From Pantoea agglomerans (GTDB lineage Bacteria > Pseudomonadota > Gammaproteobacteria > Enterobacterales > Enterobacteriaceae), in NCBI RefSeq assembly GCF_021397715.1, contig NZ_CP090207.1, forward strand, positions 3,968,001 through 4,032,000: a stretch of DNA of 64,000 nt. The letters run 5' to 3'. The first letter of the stretch is position 1; each line of letters opens with the position of its first letter. Shown here piece after piece: positions 30,815 through 48,605 of the stretch. The translations under genes and the position numbers were made by a program. A model generated the notes under the pieces. The model worked only from the letters and a program-made list of their open reading frames with translations. It did not search any database and was not told where the DNA came from.

Positions 30815-30828
30815 ATCAAGTGACGCGC

Positions 30829-30857
30829 ATTCTAGGAAGGTCGGCTTCAGGATGCAA
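30829..30857 (-). promoter_or_regulatory. thrU-tufB operon promoter
   Basis: The minus strand has -35 TTGCAT, a 17-bp spacer and -10 TAGAAT, followed by a GC-rich GCGCGTC discriminator typical of stringently controlled stable-RNA promoters. An A/T-rich stretch (30860-30880) upstream could be an UP element. Confidence 0.85.
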
Positions 30858-31562
30858 CAAAAAAATCGTTTAAATTGCGCTATCGCTTACTATTTGTGCA
30901 AATCATCGCAATTTGGCGCTTTTATGCAGAATTATTGTGCAATCCGGGGATATTTTGTCGGGTGTCAGACGGCCTGTGCGGGAGACTGACAGACGAATTG
31001 ATTGGGCTGTTATGCTGGTCTGCACATCTCAGCAGCAAATTTATTTCGCGGTGACGGCGCTAAGTGATGCTTTTATCGCCTCTCTGGTCATCAGCCCCTC
31101 TTCGTTACGGCAAAAACAAATTCCGTGAGGCTGATCGGGACCTGTTTCCGATGTCACTACTCAGTGAGCTGTACGTTTACAGGCTGCATTGTGTTCGGTT
31201 AGAAGATAGAGATAAGCCATGCCCTCTCTTTGAACGGCTAAGCCCACAGCAGCGGCTTTAAAAGCCGAGACGGGCAGGTCAGCCTTCGCACGCTATACTC
31301 ATCAGGAATAGAGCGTAGAGCGTAAAGTCATCGGGTACAGCGGGTTAAGACGTTAACAGGATTGCAGCATTTTGTGGGCATGCCGACGAAAGCGAATGCT
31401 CATTTATCTTTTTACTTCTGTTGAAAGCTATACTGGTGATACCCTCCAGCCCATTGTTCTCAATGGTAAACCTGTGATCCGCGATTCAAATTTCTCATGT
31501 TGTCTAACCTATCCGGGCGACATTCTCCTGAAAGTTACGAATTTGCGGTCAGATGCATGCTT
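30858..31562. other. Intergenic region between the tRNA operon and coaA
   Basis: About 700 bp without a supportable gene; the short frames here look like no known protein. It must contain the coaA promoter. The only clear structure is the palindrome CGGCTTTAAAAGCCG at 31253-31267. A -10-like TATACT occurs near 31429, with no convincing -35. Confidence 0.5.
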
Positions 31563-32510
31563 ATGGATAAAACGACACCTTTGACGACGCCTTATCTGCA
31601 GTTCACTCGTGATCAGTGGGCTGCATTGCGCGATTCTGTCCCGATGACGCTGTCAGAAGAGGAGATCGCCCAGCTGGAGGGGATCAACGAAGACCTCTCG
31701 CTGGAAGAGGTCGCAGAGATTTATCTGCCGCTTTCGCGTCTGCTCAACTTTTATATCAGCTCGAATGTTCGTCGTCAGGCCGTTCTGGAACAGTTTCTCG
31801 GCACCAACGGGCAAAAGATACCTTATATCATCAGCATTGCTGGCAGCGTTGCCGTGGGGAAAAGCACCACCGCGCGTGTATTGCAGGCACTGCTGAGCCG
31901 CTGGCCCGAGCACCGTAAAGTTGAGCTGATCACGACAGATGGTTTTCTTCATCCCAATGCGGTGCTGAAAGAGCGGGGTCTGATGAAGAAGAAAGGCTTC
32001 CCGCAGTCTTATGATATGCATCGGCTGGTGAAGTTTGTTTCCGACCTGAAATCGGGTGCCAGTCAGGTTACCGCTCCGGTCTATTCGCACCTGATTTACG
32101 ATGTGATTCCGGACGGTGATAAGGTCATTCAGCAACCCGATATTCTGATTCTTGAAGGGCTTAACGTATTACAGAGTGGGATGGATTATCCACACGATCC
32201 CCATCACGTCTTTGTTTCCGATTTTGTCGACTTCTCTATTTATGTCGATGCGGCAGAAGATCTCTTGCAGAGCTGGTATATCAACCGCTTCCTGAAATTC
32301 CGTCAGGGCGCGTTTACCAATCCCGACTCTTATTTCCATCATTATGCTCAGCTCTCTGAAGCGGAAGCGATTGAAATAGCAGGCAACTTGTGGAAAGAGA
32401 TTAACTGGCTGAATCTGCAGGAAAATATCCTGCCTACTCGCGAAAGAGCCAGCCTGATTATGACCAAGAGTGCTAATCATGCGGTCGATAAGCTCCGGCT
32501 GCGTAAATAA
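31563..32510 (+). CDS. coaA: Pantothenate kinase CoaA
   Basis: CoaA phosphorylates pantothenate, the first and CoA-feedback-inhibited step of coenzyme A synthesis. From this ATG it has 315 residues (E. coli 316). The P-loop GSVAVGKST is at about 94-102 with Lys100, and family blocks TTDGFLHPN and SYDMHRL follow. The frame is open 22 codons upstream and no start has a good ribosome site, so the start rests on family length. It is convergent with birA. Confidence 0.95.
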   Translation: MDKTTPLTTPYLQFTRDQWAALRDSVPMTLSEEEIAQLEGINEDLSLEEVAEIYLPLSRLLNFYISSNVRRQAVLEQFLGTNGQKIPYIISIAGSVAVGKSTTARVLQALLSRWPEHRKVELITTDGFLHPNAVLKERGLMKKKGFPQSYDMHRLVKFVSDLKSGASQVTAPVYSHLIYDVIPDGDKVIQQPDILILEGLNVLQSGMDYPHDPHHVFVSDFVDFSIYVDAAEDLLQSWYINRFLKFRQGAFTNPDSYFHHYAQLSEAEAIEIAGNLWKEINWLNLQENILPTRERASLIMTKSANHAVDKLRLRK

Positions 32511-32521
32511 ACGACATCAAT

Positions 32522-32552
32522 AAAAAAGCCTGCAATTATGCAGGCTCTTTTA
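32522..32552. terminator. coaA/birA bidirectional terminator
   Basis: Stem GCCTGCA / TGCAGGC (32528-32545) with loop ATTA, A-run on the left and TCTTTTA on the right. It is placed between the convergent stops of coaA and birA. Confidence 0.9.
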
Positions 32553-32555
32553 TAT

Positions 32556-33515
32556 TCAGACTGGCCGAAGGGATATTTCTCCGCCTACCCAGGATTTTAT
32601 TTCGCCATCCTGCTCTAATAACAGCCCTCCCTGACTATCCACACCACGAGCAATGCCGTGCACTTCACGTTCGCCAATAAGTAACTTCACCGGCCGGTTA
32701 ATAAAATTATCCAGTGCGGCCCAGCGAGCAATAAAGGGCGTTAATCCTTCCTGTTCAAACACCGGCAGAGCATCACGTAAGCTGTTAATCAGACTGGCAG
32801 CCAGTTCATTGCGGTTAACCGTGACACCCGCTTCCTGCAGGTTGATCCAACCCTGATTGATCTGTGACGCATCCGCTGTTCGCATCGCCAGATTAATCCC
32901 CGCACCCATTACAATATGCGCTGCATCACCGGTTTTACCGGTAAGTTCGACCAGGATACCCGCTAGTTTGCGATCTTTTAGGTAAATATCATTGGGCCAT
33001 TTAACCCGGACATCGTCAGCACCCATCGCGCGTAATGTTTCAGCCATGACGATGCCGATAACCAGACTGAGCCCCATTGCCGCCGCAGGACCCTGATCCA
33101 GACGCCAGTACATCGACATATAGAGGTTGGCGCCAAACGGTGAGAACCATTGGCGACCACGCCTTCCGCGTCCAGCCTGTTGGTACTCCGCAATACAGGC
33201 AGCGCCAGACTGAAGTTCATGCATCCGTTCCAGCAAATATTGATTCGTTGAGTCAATAACCGGTATCACTGAAATATTGCCCTGCTTAACCCGTGAAAGT
33301 ATCGCCTGTTCGTCCAGCAACTGTATCGGCGCAGACAGGCTATACCCTTTTCCGGTGACGGTATAAACGTCGAGTCCCCAGCTTTTCAACGTCTGGATAT
33401 GCTTATTGATCGCGGCGCGGCTCATACCCAGCGTTTCACCTAGCTGTTCGCCTGAATGAAACTCGCCATCCGATAATATATCGACCAGCTTCAATGGAAC
33501 GTTGTGGTCCTTCAT
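32556..33515 (-). CDS. birA: Biotin-protein ligase / biotin operon repressor BirA
   Basis: BirA makes biotinyl-AMP, transfers biotin to AccB and, as holo-dimer, represses the bio operon. It has 319 residues (E. coli 321). An N-terminal helix-turn-helix (about 20-46, [19 protein letters not shown]) is followed by the ligase domain with the biotin loop GRGRRG at 115-120 and KWPNDIYL. Its ATG overlaps the murB stop by 4 bp. Confidence 0.98.
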   Translation of the reverse strand: MKDHNVPLKLVDILSDGEFHSGEQLGETLGMSRAAINKHIQTLKSWGLDVYTVTGKGYSLSAPIQLLDEQAILSRVKQGNISVIPVIDSTNQYLLERMHELQSGAACIAEYQQAGRGRRGRQWFSPFGANLYMSMYWRLDQGPAAAMGLSLVIGIVMAETLRAMGADDVRVKWPNDIYLKDRKLAGILVELTGKTGDAAHIVMGAGINLAMRTADASQINQGWINLQEAGVTVNRNELAASLINSLRDALPVFEQEGLTPFIARWAALDNFINRPVKLLIGEREVHGIARGVDSQGGLLLEQDGEIKSWVGGEISLRPV

Positions 33516-34549
33516 GCGATCACCTCAACAGCATTACACTCACCCTGTGCCTGAATAAAACGGACTTCAGGCTCAAGCCAGACATCAAACTTTTCACCCA
33601 CCCGGTTACGTACGGTACGGGCCAGCGCCACAATATCGTCAGGGGTCGCATCCTCAGCATTGATCAACACCAGAGCCTGCTGCTGATGCACGGCTGCGCC
33701 GCCCAGACGGAACCCCTTCAGCTGACACTGATCTATCAGCCAGCCTGCCGCCAGTTTGGTTTCGCCGTTCGTCAGTGGATAATTTGGCATCGACGGAAAG
33801 CGAGCCAGTAACTGGCTTGCCTGCGCCTGACTAATCACCGGGTTTTTGAAAAAGCTGCCTACATTACCGGTGACTTTAGGGTCGGGTAACTTGCTCTGAC
33901 GCATCTCACAGACAGCATGATAGACATCCCAGGCGTTTGCGGTGACGGGATTCAGCGTTTTAAGATCGCCGTAGGTCAAAACCGGTTGCCACTGTTTTGG
34001 CAGGATCATTCCTACCGCTACAATCACATAGCCAGATTGGTAATGGTGTTTAAATATGCTGTCGCGATAACCAAACTCGCAGGCTTCACGATCGAGCCGC
34101 TCTGTCTGACCACTGTGCAAATTAAGCACATCGACATATTCGCAGACGTCTTTTAATTCAACACCATAAGCCCCGATATTCTGGATCGGCGCTGAGCCGA
34201 CCATGCCAGGGATTAATGCCAGGTTTTCCAGGCCGGTAATGCCCTTTTCCAGCGTACTTTTCACCAGTTGATGCCAGTTCTCGCCCGCCCCAACGTGCAG
34301 TTTCCAGTGATCGAACTCATCCCGGATGCCGATGCCTTTAATGCGGTTCAGTACCACCGTGCCGGCGAAGTCTTCCAGGAACAGCACGTTGCTGCCCTCA
34401 CCTAACACCATAAACGGCGTTTGTTGATGCTGGCTGGCCTGCCAGGCAGCCAGGATAGCAGCGGGAGTTTCCGCCACAATGCGTTGTTGCGTGTGGATGG
34501 CAAGCCCAAGCGTATTGTCGGCTTGTAATGAGGGATGTTGGCTGGACAT
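33512..34549 (-). CDS. murB: UDP-N-acetylenolpyruvoylglucosamine reductase MurB
   Basis: MurB is the FAD enzyme that reduces enolpyruvyl-UDP-GlcNAc to UDP-MurNAc in peptidoglycan precursor synthesis. It has 345 residues (E. coli 342), type I. FAD-site [14 protein letters not shown], the catalytic-region [16 protein letters not shown] with the proton-donor Ser, and the C-terminal EPEVRFI are seen. It lies downstream of the 5S gene, as in E. coli rrnB-murB-birA. Confidence 0.98.
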   Translation of the reverse strand: MSSQHPSLQADNTLGLAIHTQQRIVAETPAAILAAWQASQHQQTPFMVLGEGSNVLFLEDFAGTVVLNRIKGIGIRDEFDHWKLHVGAGENWHQLVKSTLEKGITGLENLALIPGMVGSAPIQNIGAYGVELKDVCEYVDVLNLHSGQTERLDREACEFGYRDSIFKHHYQSGYVIVAVGMILPKQWQPVLTYGDLKTLNPVTANAWDVYHAVCEMRQSKLPDPKVTGNVGSFFKNPVISQAQASQLLARFPSMPNYPLTNGETKLAAGWLIDQCQLKGFRLGGAAVHQQQALVLINAEDATPDDIVALARTVRNRVGEKFDVWLEPEVRFIQAQGECNAVEVIA

Positions 34550-34654
34550 TTGACGGCCTTAACTGATTAATCTGGCCGTAGTTTACCGTATCAGACGGGT
34601 GTTGCAGGGGGAATTTCAGGCTCTCAGCGAAAAATTCCGCTGATCTTCAGACGT

Positions 34655-34682
34655 AAAAAAGCCCCGCACTGCTGTGCGGGGC
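34655..34682 (-). terminator. rrn operon terminator
   Basis: Stem GCCCCGCAC / GTGCGGGGC (34661-34682) with a 4-nt loop, and TTTTTT on the minus strand, 15 bp after the 5S gene. Confidence 0.95.
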
Positions 34683-34697
34683 TTCTTCACTGATATA

Positions 34698-34817
34698 ATG
34701 CCTGGCAGTTCCCTACTCTCGCATGGGGAGACCCCACACTACCATCGGCGCTACGGCGTTTCACTTCTGAGTTCGGCATGGGGTCAGGTGGGACCACCGC
34801 GCTACAGCCGCCAGGCA
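34698..34817 (-). rRNA. rrf: 5S ribosomal RNA
   Basis: A 120-nt 5S gene read leftward, from TGCCTGGCGGC (complement ending at 34817) to GCCAGGCAT (34698). Internal CCATGCCGAACTCAGAAGTG is conserved. It lies 208 bp after 23S. Confidence 0.97.
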
Positions 34818-35025
34818 AATTCTTTGTGCTCTGTCCTGTGTCTTTTGTGCTGATGCTGCGTTGGCCGCCCTCCCGCTACTCCGTCACATACTTCAGTATG
34901 CTCCTTCGTATCGCTCGGTTGCCGCCTTGCCTCAGCGCAAAATCCTCCGGACCCGGGTCCGCAGGACACAAACGTATCCGGTAACAAGCTGAAAATCTGT
35001 CTCTCAAAAACGCCTCTGGCGTTGT
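34818..35025 (-). other. Enlarged 23S-5S spacer with a hairpin-bearing element
   Basis: The spacer is 208 bp; E. coli rrnB has roughly 90 bp. It contains the palindrome CATACT-TC-AGTATG (34887-34900) inside a TGCTGCGTTGGCCGCC...TGCCGCC segment. The segment resembles, from memory, a dispersed intergenic element of Enterobacterales. Family membership is not verified. Confidence 0.5.
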
Positions 35026-37930
<2,905 letters not shown>

Positions 37931-38144
37931 TCACAACCCACAGGCGTTTTTCAACGCTGCGTGTTGCAAGCATTTGAGAGACTCGAACATATCGTGTTTT
38001 TCATTCTTATTACGGAGAATGAAAACGACATGTCGTTTCAATTTTCAGCTTGTTCCGGATTGTTAAAGAGCAAATATCTTAAACATGACTCGTAAGTCAT
38101 CTTTAAGATATGTGGGCAACACCTTTCACCTGTCACCAAGCAAG

Positions 38145-38219
38145 TGGCGTCCCCTAGGGGATTCGAACCCCTGTTGCCGCCGTGAAAGGGCGGAGTCCTA
38201 ACCGCTAGACGAAGGGGAC
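38145..38219 (-). tRNA. gltT: tRNA-Glu (anticodon UUC) in rrn spacer
   Basis: Identical in sequence to the copy at 1347-1421, with anticodon loop CTTTCAC and encoded CCA. A tRNA-Glu spacer is the rrnB type; E. coli rrnA, which neighbours hemG there, carries tRNA-Ile and tRNA-Ala instead. Confidence 0.97.
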
Positions 38220-38308
38220 ACGATAGTGTCGCGACTTCGCAGCCGTCTTGCTCATTACTTTTCTATCAGACAATCTGTGTGAGCACTACGCGGGAAGGTA
38301 TCTTCAGG

Positions 38309-39850
<1,542 letters not shown>

Positions 39851-40002
39851 AAGTTTGATTTGCTTAAACAAGTTAAGCGGTGCTCATCTGTAAAACGTCA
39901 TAATGAATTTCATTATGTGTTCACTCGTGAGGCTTGATATTTTTTACGTCCGGAGACGCTGATATCAATCCTGCGAGTGCCCACACAGATTGTCTGATAA
40001 AT

Positions 40003-40014
40003 TGTTAAAGAGCA
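40003..40014 (-). promoter_or_regulatory. rrn leader boxA
   Basis: The minus strand reads TGCTCTTTAACA, the canonical antitermination boxA, followed by AATTTATCAGACAATCTG. Confidence 0.85.
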
Positions 40015-40053
40015 GTGCGAGCAGCGGGTTAACCGTCTGTCGCGAGGTGGCGT

Positions 40054-40081
40054 ATATTACGCTTTCCTCCTTCAGAGTCAA
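40054..40081 (-). promoter_or_regulatory. rrn P2 promoter
   Basis: The minus strand has -35 TTGACT, a 16-bp spacer and -10 TAATAT, as in copy 1. Confidence 0.82.
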
Positions 40082-40174
40082 CTTCTTTTTGGGAAGTTTT
40101 TCTCCGGCGGCGCAGTCTCCTGTGCCTCTCAACCCGGCGGCCGGTAAGCCGTTGTTCCGTGTCGATGGAGGCGC

Positions 40175-40202
40175 ATTATAGGGAGTTCGCGCGGGCTGAC
40201 AA
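40175..40202 (-). promoter_or_regulatory. rrn P1 promoter
   Basis: The minus strand has -35 TTGTCA, a 16-bp spacer and -10 TATAAT with GCGCCTCC downstream, the same hexamers as E. coli rrnB P1. An A/T-rich UP-like element (AATCTTTTTGCAATAAA) lies at about 40205-40225. No terminator is visible between the hemG stop (40261) and this promoter. Confidence 0.88.
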
Positions 40203-40260
40203 GCGTTTATTGCAAAAAGATTATCGTTCGAAGTAATTTTCATCAAATCGCGTTATTTCG

Positions 40261-40794
40261 CTACAATTTGCCTGGTAACTGTGCAAAATCATTGGCAAAA
40301 CGGCTGACCTGTTGCCAATCGGTGTACTCCACTTCTTTAGTAGAATCGGTCTCGCCACCGGTCATTCGCATGATCAACTGAATCATGACGCGGTCAAACC
40401 AGCGATAACGCGGATAATAGAGCGCGCCCGCAAATACCGCACAGCAATCTGGCTGCCACGGCGACTGTGTTAAGAACTTCTGGGTATAGGCATTGGTTTC
40501 CGGAGAACGCTTCTCGGGTTTGCGCGCTGTCAGGTTCACAGAGAAGAAGCCACTGGTGCGCTGCTGCAATTCGTGCAGATGCTGCTTAACGAATTTGTCG
40601 ACTACCGGCTGGAAGTGACCATAACGAATCGATGCGCCAATCAGCACCCGATCGTACTCTGCCCAGTCAGGTGTAGTGGCCTCCTGAATATTCAGCACAT
40701 CACAGTTCTGCTGCTGACCGATCTGCTCAGCAATATAAGAGGCGATTTTTTGCGTTTGTCCGTCACGGGTCGAGTAGAGAATCAGCGCTTTCAT
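40261..40794 (-). CDS. hemG: Menaquinone-dependent protoporphyrinogen oxidase HemG
   Basis: HemG oxidises protoporphyrinogen IX to protoporphyrin IX, passing electrons to quinones. It is a long-chain-flavodoxin-like FMN protein of 177 residues (E. coli 181), with the N-terminal FMN loop ILYSTRDGQTQKIA and the HemG-specific insertion around LTARKPEKRSPETN. It is the last gene of pepQ-yigZ-trkH-hemG, 18 bp after trkH and directly upstream of the rrn promoters. Confidence 0.97.
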   Translation of the reverse strand: MKALILYSTRDGQTQKIASYIAEQIGQQQNCDVLNIQEATTPDWAEYDRVLIGASIRYGHFQPVVDKFVKQHLHELQQRTSGFFSVNLTARKPEKRSPETNAYTQKFLTQSPWQPDCCAVFAGALYYPRYRWFDRVMIQLIMRMTGGETDSTKEVEYTDWQQVSRFANDFAQLPGKL

Positions 40795-40812
40795 TTCAGC
40801 ATCCTTTTTTAA

Positions 40813-42264
40813 TTACTCACGCCAGAAGGTCGGCGTGAACAGCACCAGCAAGGTAAAGACCTCGAGACGCCCGAATAGCATGGTGGAGATCAATATCCAC
40901 TTCGCCACATCATTCATTGAGGTGAAGTTATCCGCGACCACACCCAGGCCGGGGCCGAGGTTATTGAGCGTGGCAGCGACAGCAGCAAAGGCCGAGAAGT
41001 CATCCACGCCGGTAGCGATAATGGCCAGCATACTGATCAGAAACACCAGCGCATAAGCGGAGAAGAATCCCCAGACCGCCTCAAGGATACGCTCCGGCAG
41101 CGCCCGGTTACCCAGCTTGATGGTGTAAACCGCATTCGGGTGGACCAGACGTTTAAGTTCCCGGTTCCCCTGCTTGCACAACAGCAGGATGCGGATCACC
41201 TTCAGGCCACCACCGGTTGAACCGGCACAGCCACCAATAAAGGCGGAGCAGAGCAGCAGCACCGGCAGGAACAGCGGCCAGCGTGCGATGCTGTCGGTGG
41301 TGAAACCGGCAGTGGTCGCCATGGAAACCACCTGGAAGAACGCCTGGTTCAGCGTCTGCCAGCCACTGGCGTAAACATTGTGGAACCAGAGCACCAGCGT
41401 GCAGATCAACACCAGCGTCAGCTGGACGCCGATAAACATCCGTAACTCCGGGTCACGCCAGTAGACGCGCAGATTACGGCCACTCAGCATGGCAAAGTGC
41501 AGACCGTAGTTACAGCCGGAGATCAGCAGAAACACCGCCACGATGGTATTAATGGTGCCGCTATTAAAGTAGCCGATACTGGCATCGTGAGTGGAAAAGC
41601 CTCCGATAGCGATAGTCGAGAAGCTGTGCCCTATCGCGTCAAAGGCTGGCATCCCCGCCAGCCACAAGGCCAGCGCACAGGCCACCGTGAGCAGAACGTA
41701 GATCAACCACAGGGTCTTGGCTGTTTCGGCAATGCGCGGCCGCATTTTGTTATCTTTCAGCGGTCCCGGCATCTCCGCGCGATAAAGCTGCATTCCTCCG
41801 ACACCCAGTATCGGTAATATCGCTACCGCTAATACGATGATCCCCATACCGCCGAGCCACTGCAGCATCTGCCGATAGAACAGAATCGCCTTTGGCAGCG
41901 AATCGAGTCCGACCAGCGTTGTTGCGCCGGTGGTCGTCAGACCAGAGAACGATTCGAAGAATGCGTCAGTTACCGACAGGTGCGGCTGTTCAGCAAAGAT
42001 AAACGGCATCGCCCCCACGCTGCCCAGCACCGTCCAGAACAGCACCACAATCAAAAATCCTTCGCGTGGCTTGAGTTCGGTCTTCTGTTTGCGGTTTGGC
42101 CACCACAACAGCGAGCCGATCACCAGCGCCATCATAAAGGTCTGGCTAAAGGCCCGACCGGCACCGTCACGATAAATTAATGCGACCAGGCCGGGCAAAA
42201 TCATCGTCACTGAAAAGAGGATCACCAGCAGACCGACTATGCGGGTAATGGCGCGAAAGTGCAT
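40813..42264 (-). CDS. trkH: Trk system potassium channel TrkH
   Basis: TrkH is the inner-membrane K+-translocating subunit that works with peripheral TrkA. It has 483 residues, as in E. coli, with many hydrophobic segments. The four pore-loop filters are visible around LTTTGATTL, STIAIGGFST, MATTAGFTTDS and NNLGPGLG, each with its conserved Gly. It lies 32 bp after yigZ. Confidence 0.98.
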   Translation of the reverse strand: MHFRAITRIVGLLVILFSVTMILPGLVALIYRDGAGRAFSQTFMMALVIGSLLWWPNRKQKTELKPREGFLIVVLFWTVLGSVGAMPFIFAEQPHLSVTDAFFESFSGLTTTGATTLVGLDSLPKAILFYRQMLQWLGGMGIIVLAVAILPILGVGGMQLYRAEMPGPLKDNKMRPRIAETAKTLWLIYVLLTVACALALWLAGMPAFDAIGHSFSTIAIGGFSTHDASIGYFNSGTINTIVAVFLLISGCNYGLHFAMLSGRNLRVYWRDPELRMFIGVQLTLVLICTLVLWFHNVYASGWQTLNQAFFQVVSMATTAGFTTDSIARWPLFLPVLLLCSAFIGGCAGSTGGGLKVIRILLLCKQGNRELKRLVHPNAVYTIKLGNRALPERILEAVWGFFSAYALVFLISMLAIIATGVDDFSAFAAVAATLNNLGPGLGVVADNFTSMNDVAKWILISTMLFGRLEVFTLLVLFTPTFWRE

Positions 42265-42296
42265 TCAGCCGTTCCTTTAAATAAAAGAGAAGAACA

Positions 42297-42914
42297 TCAA
42301 GGTGTGAGCGGGATAAGCGATAACGCGCCCCGACTAAAGTCTGACAGATTTTGCTGGAATCCGTCGATTTGTCCATAAGGCAGAGCCAGCGTCAGTACGA
42401 TGCGGTCCTGGTACTGGCTGTCAGTGACTTTGCCTTCGACGCGCTGCACCAGCCGTTCGATATCGCTGAGCTGCGCATAGTCGCATTGCAACGTAAACTG
42501 TTTCATCGGCACTTTACGCTGTCGCGGCAGTTGCCTGAGGCCCTGCTGCACGCCGCCGCCATATGCTTTCACTAATCCGCCCGTGCCCAGCATGATGCCT
42601 CCGTAATAGCGCACCACCACCGCGGTAATTTCACCGATACCGGCCCCCATCAACTGCGCCAGCATCGGTTTGCCTGCAGTACCCGACGGCTCCCCATCGT
42701 CCGAGAAACCCAGCTGTTGTGAATCATCTGGCGCACCGGCCACCCAGGCCCAGCAGTGATGCCGGGCAGCGGGATGCTCATTTTTTACCTGCTGGACAAA
42801 CGCGCGCGCCGCCTCAACGCCGTCGGTGTGGGCCAGCAGCGTAATAAAGCGGCTCTTTTTGATGGTCTCCTCACTGAGGCTGACAGCCACAGCGGGAATA
42901 TCAAAAGCGTCCAT
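42297..42914 (-). CDS. yigZ: IMPACT family protein YigZ
   Basis: A conserved UPF0029/IMPACT-family protein of 205 residues (E. coli 204). Eukaryotic IMPACT modulates Gcn2; the bacterial role is unknown. The N-terminal domain carries SRFITLLAHTDGVEAARAF, HHCWAWV, SDDGEPSGTAGKPML and the glycine-rich VVVRYYGGIMLGTGGL. Its ATG shares one base with the pepQ stop, so it is probably coupled to pepQ. Confidence 0.95.
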   Translation of the reverse strand: MDAFDIPAVAVSLSEETIKKSRFITLLAHTDGVEAARAFVQQVKNEHPAARHHCWAWVAGAPDDSQQLGFSDDGEPSGTAGKPMLAQLMGAGIGEITAVVVRYYGGIMLGTGGLVKAYGGGVQQGLRQLPRQRKVPMKQFTLQCDYAQLSDIERLVQRVEGKVTDSQYQDRIVLTLALPYGQIDGFQQNLSDFSRGALSLIPLTP

Positions 42915-44245
42915 CAGGCCAGATGCAGGTCGCGGGTCATGTTCTCAACGCGATGCGCATGGATCACCACGTTATCCTCAATGCGAATCCCGCCGTAAGG
43001 CCTGAGCGCATCAATGGCCTGCCAGTTGAAATGCTGGCTGAAGCGGCCTTCACGCAGCGGCGCCAGCAGAGAATCAATAATATAGAAACCTGGCTCGATG
43101 GTTAATACCATGCCGGGCTGCAGCACGCGGGTGCAGCGCAGATAAGGATATTGCGCGGGCGCCGCAAGGTGGGTGCCCTGCTCATCCTGCATAAACCCGG
43201 CGACATCATGCACCTGCAGGCCGAGCGGATGTCCTAATCCATGCGGCATGAACGGCCCGGTCAGATCTTCCGCCACCAGCGCCTCTTCGCTGATACCCTG
43301 CACCAGCTCGAACTTCAGCAACATCTTAGCGATACGCTGATGCATCTGCAGATGATAATCGGTGTAACGCACGCCCGGCTTCAGCGTGGCGATCAGCGCC
43401 AGCTCTTCCGCATTCATCGCCTCGACCATCCGGGCATACAGCGAACCGCTCTGCGCCGCGTAGCTGCGGGTCAAATCCGCGGCATAGCCAAGATATTCGG
43501 CACCCGCATCAATTAAGAAGCTGTGGCGCTTTGCCGGCGGCTGATGATCCAGACGGGTGTAGTGCAGCACCGCCGCGTGTTCATTCAGCGCAATGATATT
43601 GCCGTAAGGCACGTCGGTATCGCGGTGGCCGGTAGCGGTCAGATAGGCCTGGTTGATATCAAATTCACTTAAACCGGCAGAGAAGGCCTCTTTGGCGGCG
43701 CGATGTCCGGCCACGGCCAGCTTCTGCGCCTGGCGCATACAGACCAGCTCATACTCGGTTTTGATGCTGCGATGGTAATGCAGGAAATCGATCACCGCTT
43801 TGGGATTGATATTGCCGGAGCTGATGCCAAGTTGCGCTGCCCGCGCATTTACCGGACCGATATAGGCGACATTCTCACGCTGAGCAGGTAGCAGCTGCGC
43901 AATCTCATCGGCATTTTTCAGGCCGATGACCTCAATATCTGCGGTCCAGAAACTTTCCGGCAGCGGCTCAACGTTGTGCCAGTAGTCCACCGGCGAGTAA
44001 AACCATAACTTCGGTTTATTTACGCCATCAACCCACAGCCAGCAGTTCGGCACCTGGGTCACCGGCACCCAGGCCTTAAACTGCGGATTGACCTTGAACG
44101 GATAGGTGTGATCATCCAGAAACACCGTCAACAACTCACCGGAATGGATCAACATCGCATCCAGTTTATTGTGTGCCAGCACCTGCTGCGCCCGTTGCTG
44201 CAACGTGGCGATATGCGCGTGATACAAGGTCTTCAGTGAATCCAT
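42914..44245 (-). CDS. pepQ: Xaa-Pro dipeptidase PepQ
   Basis: PepQ cleaves X-Pro dipeptides in the cytoplasm. It has 443 residues, as in E. coli, from the ATG with GGAGAG upstream ([16 protein letters not shown]). The frame stays open 54 codons further, but that part overlaps the fadB promoter and is not family-like. Pita-bread metal ligands are in [35 protein letters not shown] and RIEDNV. It is divergent from fadB, the E. coli arrangement. Confidence 0.97.
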   Translation of the reverse strand: MDSLKTLYHAHIATLQQRAQQVLAHNKLDAMLIHSGELLTVFLDDHTYPFKVNPQFKAWVPVTQVPNCWLWVDGVNKPKLWFYSPVDYWHNVEPLPESFWTADIEVIGLKNADEIAQLLPAQRENVAYIGPVNARAAQLGISSGNINPKAVIDFLHYHRSIKTEYELVCMRQAQKLAVAGHRAAKEAFSAGLSEFDINQAYLTATGHRDTDVPYGNIIALNEHAAVLHYTRLDHQPPAKRHSFLIDAGAEYLGYAADLTRSYAAQSGSLYARMVEAMNAEELALIATLKPGVRYTDYHLQMHQRIAKMLLKFELVQGISEEALVAEDLTGPFMPHGLGHPLGLQVHDVAGFMQDEQGTHLAAPAQYPYLRCTRVLQPGMVLTIEPGFYIIDSLLAPLREGRFSQHFNWQAIDALRPYGGIRIEDNVVIHAHRVENMTRDLHLA

Positions 44246-44387
44246 TGACGTCTCTCCAGTGTCGCGAAATGGCCGCAGTTTAGCATACCCCTTAATCGGA
44301 TGCCGCGTTGAGAGCGGCTGTGATCTTGTTAGCAAATAAGCAAAGAGCCGTTTGCAAAAAATTAACATCACTCCCACACTCTCGATC

Positions 44388-44404
44388 ATCTGGTATGACC
44401 AGAT
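44388..44404 (+). promoter_or_regulatory. FadR operator of fadBA
   Basis: The 17-mer ATCTGGTATGACCAGAT is a near-palindrome differing at one central base from the E. coli fadB FadR site as I recall it. It lies 29 bp before the fadB ATG, so fadBA is expected to be repressed by FadR and induced by long-chain acyl-CoA. Confidence 0.88.
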
Positions 44405-44432
44405 CACTTTTCCGCGGTTTCAGGAGACGCAC

Positions 44433-47790
<3,358 letters not shown>

Positions 47791-47819
47791 TACGTTGGGT
47801 CACTTCTTTGTCCGATTTA

Positions 47820-47847
47820 CCCGCCCGTGATGGGCGGGTTTTTTCTT
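47820..47847 (+). terminator. fadBA intrinsic terminator
   Basis: Stem CCCGCCC / GGGCGGG with loop GTGAT, followed by TTTTTT, 29 bp after the fadA stop and before the convergent fre. Confidence 0.93.
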
Positions 47848-47862
47848 TCGGCCTGTTGTCGA

Positions 47863-48564
47863 TCAGATGAAGGCGAAAGCATCACCATACATCTGCGACT
47901 CCAGTGCACCGCGCTCGGCACAGAAGCGATCGCGCGCGATCTTAGCCATCTCGAAACGGCCAGCAATGTAGATCTCATGCTCGCTCAGCGTACTGAAATC
48001 CTGCATCACCGCGGTCAGCACCGTACCCGACCGTCCCTGCCAGCCCGCGTCCGGCTGCTCGACCACCGGAATCACCTTCAGGTTGGGGTGTTTCACCGCC
48101 AGCGCATCCAGCTCATCCAGGTCATACAGATGCTTCAGCTCACGTCCGCCCCAGTAGATGGCGATATCACGCTCCGGCTGCTGCGCTAACGCGGTCAGCA
48201 GAATGGAACGGGCATAGGAGAAGCCGGTACCGCCCGCGATCAGAATCAACGGTTTGCTGCTCTCTTCGCGCAGCCAGGCATCACCGTGCGGCATGTCGAC
48301 GGTGATCTGACGATCGTCACGGATGCGATCCATCACCGCCATCGCGTACAGGTTGAGATCGGACGCGCCGATGTGCAGCTCAATGATATCCTTTTCCATT
48401 GGCGTTGAGGCCAGTGAGAACGGGCGCTTATCACGCTCATCCATCACCACCATCAGATACTGTCCCGCGCGAAAACTGAAATCCGCTTCCGGAATCAGGC
48501 GAACGCGATACACCGTGTCGGTAATCGCTTCAACTGAAGTTACTTTACAGCTTAACGTTGTCAT
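47863..48564 (-). CDS. fre: NAD(P)H-flavin reductase Fre
   Basis: Fre reduces free flavins with NAD(P)H and supplies reduced flavin, for example for ribonucleotide reductase activation. It has 233 residues, as in E. coli, from [16 protein letters not shown]; the frame stays open 15 codons upstream over the ubiD stop. The FAD site RPFSLAST and the nucleotide site [12 protein letters not shown] are present. It lies 41 bp after ubiD, which makes reduced flavin relevant to UbiD's prenylated FMN. Confidence 0.97.
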   Translation of the reverse strand: MTTLSCKVTSVEAITDTVYRVRLIPEADFSFRAGQYLMVVMDERDKRPFSLASTPMEKDIIELHIGASDLNLYAMAVMDRIRDDRQITVDMPHGDAWLREESSKPLILIAGGTGFSYARSILLTALAQQPERDIAIYWGGRELKHLYDLDELDALAVKHPNLKVIPVVEQPDAGWQGRSGTVLTAVMQDFSTLSEHEIYIAGRFEMAKIARDRFCAERGALESQMYGDAFAFI

Positions 48565-48605
48565 GCGTTCCCTCTGTCGGGTCGTCTTTATGGTTGTGCT
48601 CGCCA

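Noticed and set aside
30913..31261. Two short frames (71 and 65 residues) in the tRNA-coaA gap
   Set aside because: No ribosome sites, no similarity I recognise, and ordinary intergenic composition.
34887..34900. Palindrome in the 23S-5S spacer as an intrinsic terminator
   Set aside because: No T-tract follows on either strand, and premature termination before 5S would be harmful; it is better described as a repeat or processing element.
44246..44407. 54-codon N-terminal extension of pepQ
   Set aside because: It overlaps the fadB promoter and FadR operator. The ATG at 44245 has a good ribosome site and gives exactly the E. coli length.
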